Below the pieces are notes generated by a model. The model was not told the origin of the DNA, did not search any database, and worked only from the letters and a program-made list of their open reading frames with translations. A stretch of 38,197 bases of DNA, taken from Methanothrix harundinacea (lineage in GTDB: Archaea; Halobacteriota; Methanosarcinia; Methanotrichales; Methanotrichaceae). The position numbers and the translations under genes are program-made. This document shows, piece after piece, positions 7,876 through 14,899 of this stretch (the first letter of the stretch is position 1; every line of letters begins with the position of its first letter). The DNA lies in assembly GCA_001509375.1 (NCBI GenBank), contig LGFT01000035.1, positions 1 through 38,197 on the forward strand. The letters run 5' to 3'.

Positions 7876-9036
7876 ATGAAGAGGATCTACATGGACCACG
7901 CCTCCACCACCCCGATGGCCCCGGAGGTGATCGAGGCGATGAAGACGGCCTTCGTCGAGACCTTCGGCAACGCCTCAAGCCTCCACCAGCCGGGTCTTGC
8001 AGCCCGGGGGGCCCTGGAGGAGGCCCGCGAGGGGGTCGCAGGGCTGATCGGGGCGAAGGCGGAGGAGGTCTACTTCACCAGCGGCGGGACCGAATCGGAC
8101 AACTTTGCGATTAAAGGCGTCGCCCTCCGGAATCGGGACAGGGGACGGCACATCATCACCACCTCCATCGAGCACCCCGCAGTCCTGGAGCCGTGCAGGT
8201 ATCTGGAGCAGCAGGGCTTCGAGGTGACTTATTTGCCCGTTACAAAGGAGGGGCTCGTCGAGGTCGACGTTCTGGAGTCGGTGATCAGGAAGGATACGAT
8301 CCTCATATCGATGATGCACGCCAACAACGAGATCGGTACCATCCAGCCCATCGCCGAGGCGGGTTCGATCGCTCGCGATCGGGGGATCGCCTTCCACACC
8401 GACGCCGTCCAGACCGTCGGCAAGATCCCGGCGAAGGTCGACGACCTCGGCGTCGATCTGCTTTCGGTGTCTTCGCACAAGCTCCACGGCCCCAAAGGGG
8501 TAGGCGCCCTCTACATCCGGGAGGGGACTAATATCGAGCCGATGATGCTCGGTGGAGGCCACGAGCGGGGAATGAGGTCCGGGACCGAGAACGTCCCCGG
8601 GATCGTCGGTCTCGCGGCGGCGGCGGACCTCGCTGGAAGGAACCTGGAGGGGGATATGACCCATCTCGCGGGGATGAGAGACAGGCTCGCTGAGTTCGTC
8701 CTGGTGAGGGTCAAAGACTCCTGGGTGAACGGCTCTCGGACGAGGAGGCTTCCGAACAACCTCAACCTAGGCTTCTCTTACATCGAGGGGGAGGCTCTCC
8801 TGCTACGGCTCGATGCCGAAGGGATCGCCGTCTCGACGGGATCGGCCTGCTCATCAAAGAAGACGGTAGCAAGCCACGTCCTCACCGCCATAGGCCTGCG
8901 GCCCGAAGAGGCCCACGGGTCCCTGCGGATAACCCTGGGGAGGGAGAACACCGACGAGGAGGTCGATTTCGTAGCCAGGGCCATCGTCGATGTGGCGGAG
9001 AAGCTCCTGGCGATGTCGCCTTTCAGGAGATCTTGA
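7876..9036 (+). CDS. nifS: cysteine desulfurase (NifS/IscS family)
   Basis: This PLP enzyme takes sulfur from L-cysteine and delivers it as a persulfide to iron-sulfur cluster assembly. From ATG 7876 (MKRIYMDHASTTPM) it has 386 residues. Visible motifs are TSGGTESDNFAIKG, SIEHPAV (His100), HANNEIGTIQP, HTDAVQT, SSHKLHGPKG with the PLP lysine Lys202, RSGTENVPGIVG, and the mobile loop STGSACSS with catalytic Cys325. All catalytic residues are present and the length is normal for the NifS/IscS group. No scaffold (iscU/nifU) gene is adjacent, so its partners are elsewhere. The converging PUA-domain gene ends 40 bases downstream. Confidence 0.93.
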   Translation: MKRIYMDHASTTPMAPEVIEAMKTAFVETFGNASSLHQPGLAARGALEEAREGVAGLIGAKAEEVYFTSGGTESDNFAIKGVALRNRDRGRHIITTSIEHPAVLEPCRYLEQQGFEVTYLPVTKEGLVEVDVLESVIRKDTILISMMHANNEIGTIQPIAEAGSIARDRGIAFHTDAVQTVGKIPAKVDDLGVDLLSVSSHKLHGPKGVGALYIREGTNIEPMMLGGGHERGMRSGTENVPGIVGLAAAADLAGRNLEGDMTHLAGMRDRLAEFVLVRVKDSWVNGSRTRRLPNNLNLGFSYIEGEALLLRLDAEGIAVSTGSACSSKKTVASHVLTAIGLRPEEAHGSLRITLGRENTDEEVDFVARAIVDVAEKLLAMSPFRRS

Positions 9037-9075
9037 GGGGCGAGATCTTTCTCACCCGTCTCATCCCTCAACCCC

Positions 9076-9549
9076 TCAGTCCTCTTCGCCGCCCCGGTCC
9101 TCCTCCTGGCCGGACCTCACGAGGACCGCAGGGCCCCGGTTGATCTCCATCATCTCCTCGGGGGAGAGAACGGCCCGACCGGTGGCGATGAGACGTCCAT
9201 CCTCGTCGACTACGAGGACCTCCTCCCCGGCCCGGATCTCGGGGTCGACGGCGACGACGTGCTTGGCGAAGGCCGTCCCGCCCCGGGCGACGTAGGGCGC
9301 CACCTCGCTTCTGATGACGACCCTCTGCCGGGGGGCCAGGAGGTGGTCGTAAAGGAGCCTCGCGCCCAAACCACTCAAGGTCAGAAGGCCGTCTCGAGCC
9401 CTCACCGTCGCTATCCTCTCATCGCCCCGATAAAGGTGCCTCAGCCTTCCGGTATTCGAGAGCATAAAGGTGGTATCGTCTCCGAATAGGGCTCGGCCGC
9501 TCCCGCGTCCGAACTGAAAGTCGGCTATAATCCTGGCCCGTTTGAGCAT
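9076..9549 (-). CDS. PUA domain protein (COG1370-like)
   Basis: The ATG at 9549 gives 157 residues beginning MLKRARIIADFQFGRGSGRA, the usual start of the small archaeal PUA proteins related to the C-terminal part of archaeosine tRNA-guanine transglycosylase. The N-terminal half (FQFG, LSNTGRLRHL, ATVRARDGLLTLSGLGARLL) is the pre-PUA segment. The PUA domain spans about residues 75-145 (RVVIRSEVAPYVARGGTAFA, EEVLVVDEDGRLIATGRAVL). An RNA-binding role in tRNA or rRNA modification is likely from the fold; the substrate is not known. The tail is acidic (EEDRGGEED). Confidence 0.82.
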   Translation of the reverse strand: MLKRARIIADFQFGRGSGRALFGDDTTFMLSNTGRLRHLYRGDERIATVRARDGLLTLSGLGARLLYDHLLAPRQRVVIRSEVAPYVARGGTAFAKHVVAVDPEIRAGEEVLVVDEDGRLIATGRAVLSPEEMMEINRGPAVLVRSGQEEDRGGEED

Positions 9550-9729
9550 TGTTCTAAGTGTCGTATCATGGGCTAAAAAAGCTGTCGTGATGGGGGGAGA
9601 GCCTTCGGCCAAGCTGCCTCACCGCCAAAACTTCTCCCTCCGCCGCCTCCCAACACCACAACCTATGCACCATAACCTATTTTGCCCCCAAGACAATCCT
9701 CTCCAGAAGATCGTTTACCGGTGATTTAA

Positions 9730-10974
9730 TTGAACTTCCTGGATGATGCTGATCCCGAGATCGCCTCGGCCATAAATGACGAGCTGGAGCGACAGAGAAA
9801 CGGCCTGGAGCTGATCGCCGCCGAGAACTTCACCAGCCCCGCGGTGATGGAGGCCTACAACAACGTGATGACAAACAAGTACGCTGAGGGCTACCCTGGC
9901 AAACGGTACTACGGCGGCTGCACCTTTGTTGACGTCGCCGAGAACCTGGCAAAAGACCGGTGTAAAGAGCTCTTCGGGGCGGAGCACGTCAACGTCCAGC
10001 CCCACAGCGGTTCCCAGGCGAACATGGCGGTCTACCTCGCCCTGGTCAAGCCAGGCGAGACGGTCATGGGCATGGCCCTCGACCACGGAGGCCACCTCTC
10101 CCACGGTAGCCCCGTCAACTTCTCGGGCAAGATCTACAACATAGTCCACTACGGCGTCAACCGCGAGACAGAGATGCTCGACTACGGCGAGATGCTAAAG
10201 ATCGCGAGAGAGTGCTCCCCAAAAATGATCGTCACCGGCGCCTCCGCCTACCCAAGGACCATCGACTTCAAGGCCCTCCGGGAGGTGGCCGACGAGGTGG
10301 GAGCCTACCTGATGGCAGACATCGCCCACATCGCGGGTCTCGTGGCCGCCGGCGTCCATCCCTCGCCGATCCCCTACGCCGACGTCGTCACCACCACCAC
10401 TCACAAGACCCTCCGAGGCCCTCGGGGCGGCGTCGTCATGTGCAAAGAGGAGATCGCCCCCGCCATCGACCGGGCCGTCTTTCCCGGCGTCCAGGGCGGC
10501 CCATTGATGCACGTCATAGCCGCAAAAGCGGTCGCCTTCAAGGAGGCCTTGACCCCCGAGTTCAGGCGCTACCAGCAGCAGGTCGTAAAGAACGCCGGCG
10601 TCATCGCCAAGACCCTCCTCGAGCAGAACTTTGAGCTGGTCAGCGGCGGGACGGACAATCACCTGATGCTGGTCAAGCTTCTGAAGATGCCCTACTCAGG
10701 AAAAGACGCTGAGGCAGCATTGGAGAGGGCAGGGATTACCCTCAACAAGAACACCATACCCTTCGAGCCGACATCCCCATTCGTCACCAGCGGGATCAGG
10801 ATCGGGACCCCGGCCGTCACCACCCGGGGGATGAAGGAGGGAGAGATGGTCCAGATCGCGAACATGATCGCGTCCGTCCTCCGTAACATAGACGACGAGA
10901 ACGTCATCGCCAGGGTAAAAGACGAGGTGGCAGAGCTTTGTCTGAGGTTTCCTCTGTACCCGGAACTGGGATGA
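9730..10974 (+). CDS. glyA: serine hydroxymethyltransferase
   Basis: GlyA interconverts serine and glycine with transfer of a C1 unit to tetrahydrofolate or tetrahydromethanopterin. The start is TTG 9730, fixed by a perfect GGTGAT ribosome site five bases upstream. The 414-residue protein has [60 protein letters not shown] and [14 protein letters not shown] with PLP-binding Lys226, and ends with a normal C-terminal domain. The folD start codon overlaps its stop (ATGA at 10971), so the two are translationally coupled and form a one-carbon operon. Confidence 0.96.
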   Translation: MNFLDDADPEIASAINDELERQRNGLELIAAENFTSPAVMEAYNNVMTNKYAEGYPGKRYYGGCTFVDVAENLAKDRCKELFGAEHVNVQPHSGSQANMAVYLALVKPGETVMGMALDHGGHLSHGSPVNFSGKIYNIVHYGVNRETEMLDYGEMLKIARECSPKMIVTGASAYPRTIDFKALREVADEVGAYLMADIAHIAGLVAAGVHPSPIPYADVVTTTTHKTLRGPRGGVVMCKEEIAPAIDRAVFPGVQGGPLMHVIAAKAVAFKEALTPEFRRYQQQVVKNAGVIAKTLLEQNFELVSGGTDNHLMLVKLLKMPYSGKDAEAALERAGITLNKNTIPFEPTSPFVTSGIRIGTPAVTTRGMKEGEMVQIANMIASVLRNIDDENVIARVKDEVAELCLRFPLYPELG

Positions 10975-11822
10975 TCATAGACGGGAAGGCCCTCGCCTCG
11001 GAGTTGGAGGCCGAGACGAAAGAGAGGGTCGGAGAGCTCGTCGCTTTGGGCCGAAGGCCGGGCCTTGCGACGATTATCGTCGGCGAGAACCCCGCCTCTG
11101 CGATGTACGTCCGGATCAAGCACTCGGCCTGCGACCGGGTGGGAATCAGGTCTGAGAACGTCAACCTTCACGAGGACGCCGGGATCGAAGAAATAATAGA
11201 GACGATCCGGGGCCTGAACGAGAGGGAGGACGTAAACGGAATTCTCCTCCAGCTTCCTCTCCCAGGCAATCGAGATTCCGCGCCAGCCATGGCTGCCATC
11301 GATCCCGCAAAGGATGTGGACGGATTTCACCCGGTGAACATGGGCTCCCTTTTGGCCGGGGCCGAGAGGCTCGTCCCCTGCACGCCGAAGGGGATCGTAT
11401 GGGCCCTCGAAAGGCTCGGCGTCTCCCTCGAGGGGAGGGAGACGGTGATCGTCGGCCACAGCAACGTCGTCGGAAAGCCCCTGGCGGCGATGATGCTCAA
11501 CAGAAACGCCACCGTCTCCGTCTGCCACGTCTTCACGAGGAACCTTGCGGCCCACACCCGGAATGCTGAGGTCCTGGTGGTGGCGGCGGGGGTGCCGGGC
11601 CTCATCAAGAGGGATATGGTCAAACCCGGAGCCTACGTCTTCGACGTCGGGATTAACAGGGTCGAGGGCAAGACCGTCGGCGACGTGGAGTTCGATGAGG
11701 TCCTGAAGGTGGCGGCAGCCGTAACCCCAGTCCCCGGAGGCGTCGGACCCCTCACCGTCTCGATGCTGATGAGCCAGACGGCGACCGCAACCGAGATGCA
11801 AGAGCAGATTAACAATAGATGA
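10971..11822 (+). CDS. folD: methylene-THF dehydrogenase/cyclohydrolase
   Basis: FolD oxidises 5,10-methylene-THF to methenyl-THF and hydrolyses it to 10-formyl-THF. The 283-residue protein from ATG 10971 has the Y46-x-x-x-K50 catalytic pair ([12 protein letters not shown]), the LPLP segment, [10 protein letters not shown], the Rossmann [11 protein letters not shown] and the C-terminal [16 protein letters not shown]; it is full length. It overlaps glyA by ATGA. Its presence implies that this methanogen keeps a folate C1 pool separate from the methanopterin pathway served by mtd elsewhere in the window. Confidence 0.95.
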   Translation: MIIDGKALASELEAETKERVGELVALGRRPGLATIIVGENPASAMYVRIKHSACDRVGIRSENVNLHEDAGIEEIIETIRGLNEREDVNGILLQLPLPGNRDSAPAMAAIDPAKDVDGFHPVNMGSLLAGAERLVPCTPKGIVWALERLGVSLEGRETVIVGHSNVVGKPLAAMMLNRNATVSVCHVFTRNLAAHTRNAEVLVVAAGVPGLIKRDMVKPGAYVFDVGINRVEGKTVGDVEFDEVLKVAAAVTPVPGGVGPLTVSMLMSQTATATEMQEQINNR

Positions 11823-11842
11823 AATCCGGATGAAATAGTCCG

Positions 11843-12463
11843 ATGGAAGGTGAGCTTGACTTGTCTCTGGTGGTGGGCTTCGCTGGAAAGAAGAGGGCGA
11901 TCTTAGGGGGAGACCGTCGGAGCATTGTCTTCTTCGGAGGAGCCGAGGCCCTGGAGGAGGAGCTTTACGACGGCAAGATCAGAACCGACGAGGAGCTCAA
12001 AAAGAGGGCAGAGGAGCTTGGGTCCGTCATCCAGATAGCCAACGGCCGGGAGAAGGTCTGGAAGAGGAATGACGGCAAAGTTCTGGTGGGGGAAGTTACG
12101 GAACTCTCTGCCAGTAGCCAGAGGCGAAGAAGGGTCTACCTGACCCCCGGTGGGTACATCCTCGTCGAGATCTCTGGGAAGAGGGCAGAGGTCTCGAAGA
12201 AGGGGAAGTCTACACTGATCATTCTCGGAAACAAATTCACAAGAGAATTAGCATATCGTCGGCTGGGGTCGGCCGGTAAGCCCCCGGAGATCTCTTCGAT
12301 GAAGGCCCTATTCGAAGAGGCGAGGAGGGCGACTGCGACGATCAGCCCCGATTATACCCTTCTCAGCTCCGATGAGATCTGTTCAAACCCCGAAGCTGTT
12401 CTTCTACAGGCGCTCCGAGAGGACTGCGAGGAGAGGGGATGGGAGCTATTCGGTCTTGCGTGA
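11843..12463 (+). CDS. DUF2121 family archaeal protein
   Basis: The 206-residue protein opens LSLVVGFAGKKRAILGGDRRSIVFFG, a beta-hairpin pattern typical of DUF2121, a family limited largely to methanogens and relatives and reminiscent of Ntn/proteasome-like folds. A helical middle (EELKKRAEELGSVIQI) and a basic beta region (ASSQRRRRVYLTPGGYILVE) follow. There are no membrane segments. It starts 20 bases after folD, so it may belong to the same transcript, and its 3' end overlaps the start of mobA by 25 bases. No biochemical role is known to me. Confidence 0.78.
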   Translation: MEGELDLSLVVGFAGKKRAILGGDRRSIVFFGGAEALEEELYDGKIRTDEELKKRAEELGSVIQIANGREKVWKRNDGKVLVGEVTELSASSQRRRRVYLTPGGYILVEISGKRAEVSKKGKSTLIILGNKFTRELAYRRLGSAGKPPEISSMKALFEEARRATATISPDYTLLSSDEICSNPEAVLLQALREDCEERGWELFGLA

Positions 12464-13131
12464 TCCTCGCCGGTGGCACAGGAAGGAGGATCGGCTCGGA
12501 GAAGGCTTTTCTCGAGTTTTTCGGATCGACGATGATCGAGCGGACCGAAGAGATCGTCAGCGAGGTCGTCGATGACGTCGTGGTGGTGGCAAGAGACGAA
12601 GAGCAGCTCGAACGGCTCCGAAGTACCGTCTCCGGAGCGAGGCTCTCTTGCGACTCCGTACAAGGGTTTGGACCCGTAGCGGGTCTCGCCGCCGGGATGG
12701 CGGCTGCCAGGGGGGAGCAGGCTCTCGCAGTGGGCTGCGACCTTCCCTTCATAAATCCCGAGGTTCTGGACATCCTCTTCGATCTCGCTGAGGGGTACGA
12801 AGCCGCCGTACCGGTTCGGGATGACGGCCTCATCGAGCCGCTTCACGCCATCTACAGAACCGATGCTATGGCCCGGGCCTGCGAGGAGGCCCTGGCGATG
12901 GATATACGAAAAATCCGGGCTCCTCTGGGGAGGCTGCAGGCGAGGTTCGTCTCGGTGGAGCTTCTCCGCCCCGTCGACCCCGATCTCTTGAGCCTCTTCA
13001 ACCTCAACACCGAAGAGGACCTCTCAGAAGCGGGGCGGATCGCGGGCCGCCTCAAAAGTAGTGGCGGAGGACGAGGTAGACGATGTAGACCACCAGGGCG
13101 AAGATCAATATCCCGGCCAGAAAGCCTATGA
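12439..13131 (+). CDS. mobA: molybdenum cofactor guanylyltransferase
   Basis: MobA transfers GMP from GTP to molybdopterin, making the MGD cofactor used by formate and formylmethanofuran dehydrogenases. The signature LAGGTGRRIGSEK is at residues 10-22, followed by GFGPVAGLAAGMAAA and the metal/nucleotide segment GCDLPFINPEVL. The LFNLNTEEDL motif near the C-terminus is typical of MobA. After about residue 205 the tail is Gly/Arg-rich and overlaps, antisense, the end of a small membrane protein gene. Its start overlaps the DUF2121 gene, with GAGGAGAGGG as ribosome site. mobB lies 15 kb away. Confidence 0.92.
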   Translation: MGAIRSCVILAGGTGRRIGSEKAFLEFFGSTMIERTEEIVSEVVDDVVVVARDEEQLERLRSTVSGARLSCDSVQGFGPVAGLAAGMAAARGEQALAVGCDLPFINPEVLDILFDLAEGYEAAVPVRDDGLIEPLHAIYRTDAMARACEEALAMDIRKIRAPLGRLQARFVSVELLRPVDPDLLSLFNLNTEEDLSEAGRIAGRLKSSGGGRGRRCRPPGRRSISRPESL

Positions 13132-13234
13132 CGTCCAGGAGGATTACGGCGACTATCAGGGCTACGACCAGGAGGATGATGTTCTTCAAGAGGGAACGGC
13201 TCCCTCCGGCCCGAACCGGAATCGCACGAGTCAT
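13052..13234 (-). CDS. small membrane protein, tandem family member 3
   Basis: The 60-residue protein has a basic N-terminus (MTRAIPVRAGGSR), then two hydrophobic spans, about residues 17-36 (NIILLVVALIVAVILLDVIG) and 38-56 (AGILIFALVVYIVYLVL). It shares the NIILLV start of the first span and the VVY-VYxLLxxY-type end with the gene at 13298-13480, so the two are paralogues. Its 3' end overlaps mobA by 80 bases on the opposite strand. The function is unknown. Confidence 0.62.
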   Translation of the reverse strand: MTRAIPVRAGGSRSLLKNIILLVVALIVAVILLDVIGFLAGILIFALVVYIVYLVLRHYF

Positions 13235-13297
13235 GTATCAGAATCACTCCTTTTAGATGATAACGATTTCTCCCCGTTCTATCAGCTTCCTTTCGCC

Positions 13298-13480
13298 TCA
13301 GATGTAGCTCTGAAGGAGCCTGTAGACTAAGTAGACGACGACGGCGAAGAGAGCGAGCCTGAAGATGACTCCTATGAAGTTCCAGAGGAGAGCGACAATC
13401 ACCACCGCCAGGACCAGGAGGATGATATTCTGCTCGCGGCTCCGGATCCGCCCTGATCTGCCCAGCATTCTGCGCGACAT
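13298..13480 (-). CDS. small membrane protein, tandem family member 2
   Basis: The 60-residue protein has an Arg-rich head (MSRRMLGRSGRIRSREQ) and two spans, about residues 18-37 (NIILLVLAVVIVALLWNFIG) and 39-57 (IFRLALFAVVVYLVYRLLQ). Layout and residues match the neighbour at 13052-13234 (NIILLV, G at the turn, VVY-VY). The positive head predicts a cytoplasmic N-terminus. The function is unknown. Confidence 0.65.
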   Translation of the reverse strand: MSRRMLGRSGRIRSREQNIILLVLAVVIVALLWNFIGVIFRLALFAVVVYLVYRLLQSYI

Positions 13481-13537
13481 GGCACGAAGATGGGAGGTAT
13501 CTTCTGATAACCCTTTCCATCAGAACCGGGCTCGGGA

Positions 13538-13750
13538 TCAGGATCGAGACTTTGAGACGACATATATCACGTAGAAGATAACGAATAAGAGAAGAAATTT
13601 GGAGAGGAACCAGTACGAGTTCCAGAAGACGAGGGAGAAGAGGACCGCAAGGAAGAGGAGGCCTGCGGTCTTCTCCTTCGACCTCTCGGCGTCCGTTCCG
13701 GCTGATGGCTTCTCCAACGGCTCCGGCTCGCGCCTTCCTTTCTGCTTCAC
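13538..13750 (-). CDS. small membrane protein, tandem family member 1
   Basis: A GTG start preceded by GAGGAG opens a 70-residue protein with a 28-residue hydrophilic head (KQKGRREPEPLEKPSAGTDA), then two spans, about residues 29-44 (AGLLFLAVLFSLVFWN) and 47-65 (WFLSKFLLLFVIFYVIYVV). It shows the same head-plus-two-spans plan as the two downstream genes and ends SKSRS. It is the most upstream of three same-strand genes and divergent from tyrS. The function is unknown. Confidence 0.58.
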   Translation of the reverse strand: MKQKGRREPEPLEKPSAGTDAERSKEKTAGLLFLAVLFSLVFWNSYWFLSKFLLLFVIFYVIYVVSKSRS

Positions 13751-13895
13751 GATGAACTCCTCAGCCGAGGTCCCTAATAACCCTTACCTCGAAACCTCCC
13801 TTCCTCGCCAGCCGCCGCCCTCGAAAAATCCTCCTTTCCCAAAGGAACCAAAAACGTTATACATCCCCTCTCCTCTGGGGTGGTGGTGATATCTG

Positions 13896-14849
13896 TTGGA
13901 CAGGCTTGAGCTTGTGATCAGGAATGCAGAGGAGATCGTCACGCTGGACGAGCTCAAGGCGTTGATGGAGGAAAAGGGGCAACCGAGGGCCTACGTGGGG
14001 TACGAGCCGAGCGGCAAGGTCCACATGGGCCACATGCTCACCGCAAATAAATTGATCGACCTCCAGACAGCGGGCTTCCAGGTCGTAGTCCTCCTGGCGG
14101 ACCTCCACGCCTACCTGAACGAGAAGGGGACTCTGGAAGAGGTGAGGGCAACGGCCGATTACAATCGGGACTGCTTCATCGCCCTGGGCCTGGACCCCGA
14201 TAAGACCGAGTTCGTCTACGGGACCGACTACCAGCTCGAGCCTGAATACGTGAAGAACGTCCTGAAGATGGCGAGGAACACCACCCTCAACAGGGCCCGC
14301 CGCTCCATGGACGAGGTGGGTCGGAACATGGACAACCCCCACGTCTCCCAGATGATCTACCCCCTGATGCAGGCGGTGGACATCGCGGCCCTCAGAGTCG
14401 ATCTGGCCGTCGGCGGGATCGACCAGAGGAAGATCCACATGCTGGCAAGAGAAGAGATGCCGCGGCTCGGCCTGCAGCCTCCTGTCTGCCTCCACACCCC
14501 CATCATCTCCGGCCTCAACGGCGGGAAGATGTCCTCGTCGAAGGGGAACTACATCTCCGTCGACGATACCGCCGAGGACCTGGACAAGAAGATCATGTCC
14601 GCCTACTGCCCGGCAAAGGACATCGAAGGAAACCCCGTCACCGAGCTCTTCAAGTATCACATCCTCCCCCGCCTCGGGAGCGTCACCATAAGAAGGCCCG
14701 AGAAGTTCGGAGGCGATGTGACCTACGATAAGTACGAGGCCCTGGAGATGGACTATCTGGTCGGGAAGATGCACCCCCTCGACCTCAAGAAGAGCGCCGT
14801 CGAGCACCTCAACATCATACTGGAGCCGGTGCGGGAGAAGATGGGGTGA
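13896..14849 (+). CDS. tyrS: tyrosyl-tRNA synthetase
   Basis: This archaeal/eukaryal-type TyrRS charges tRNA-Tyr. The start is TTG 13896, with GGTGAT five bases upstream. The 317-residue protein has YVGYEPSGKVHMGHM (HIGH-type motif HMGH at 43-46), the LLADLHAYLN and QMIYPLMQAVDIAALRVDLA segments, GGIDQRK, and the KMSKS-type loop KMSSSKG at 211-217. It lacks the bacterial S4 tail, as expected. From codon 221 to the stop and a few bases beyond, its sequence is repeated at 19319-19614 with about 90% identity. A 9-base inverted repeat follows the stop. Confidence 0.95.
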   Translation: MDRLELVIRNAEEIVTLDELKALMEEKGQPRAYVGYEPSGKVHMGHMLTANKLIDLQTAGFQVVVLLADLHAYLNEKGTLEEVRATADYNRDCFIALGLDPDKTEFVYGTDYQLEPEYVKNVLKMARNTTLNRARRSMDEVGRNMDNPHVSQMIYPLMQAVDIAALRVDLAVGGIDQRKIHMLAREEMPRLGLQPPVCLHTPIISGLNGGKMSSSKGNYISVDDTAEDLDKKIMSAYCPAKDIEGNPVTELFKYHILPRLGSVTIRRPEKFGGDVTYDKYEALEMDYLVGKMHPLDLKKSAVEHLNIILEPVREKMG

Positions 14850-14855
14850 AGGACG
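14559..14855 (+). repeat. tyrS 3' repeat, left copy
   Basis: This 297-base segment matches 19319-19620 in the same orientation. By hand alignment I count about 31 mismatches and no gaps. Most lie at third codon positions; 10 of 97 amino acids differ, mostly conservatively. The pair brackets the TIR/toxin-antitoxin island. Confidence 0.9.
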
Positions 14856-14866
14856 TTAGTTTGCTG

Positions 14867-14899
14867 ATTGAGAGATTTCTGAGACTCCTCTCTCTCAAT
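14867..14899. terminator. inverted repeat between tyrS and the TIR gene
   Basis: ATTGAGAGA (14867-14875) and TCTCTCAAT (14891-14899) are perfect 9-base complements around a 15-base loop, lying exactly between two convergent stop codons. It is probably a bidirectional terminator; no long T-run is present. Confidence 0.5.

Noticed and set aside
10692-11801. 369-codon minus-strand frame opposite folD and the glyA end
   Set aside because: It is exactly antisense to two genes with full catalytic motifs, has low-complexity His/Asp/Gly composition and matches no family; it is a GC-rich shadow.
13857-14807. 316-codon minus-strand frame opposite tyrS
   Set aside because: Antisense shadow of TyrRS; no family pattern.
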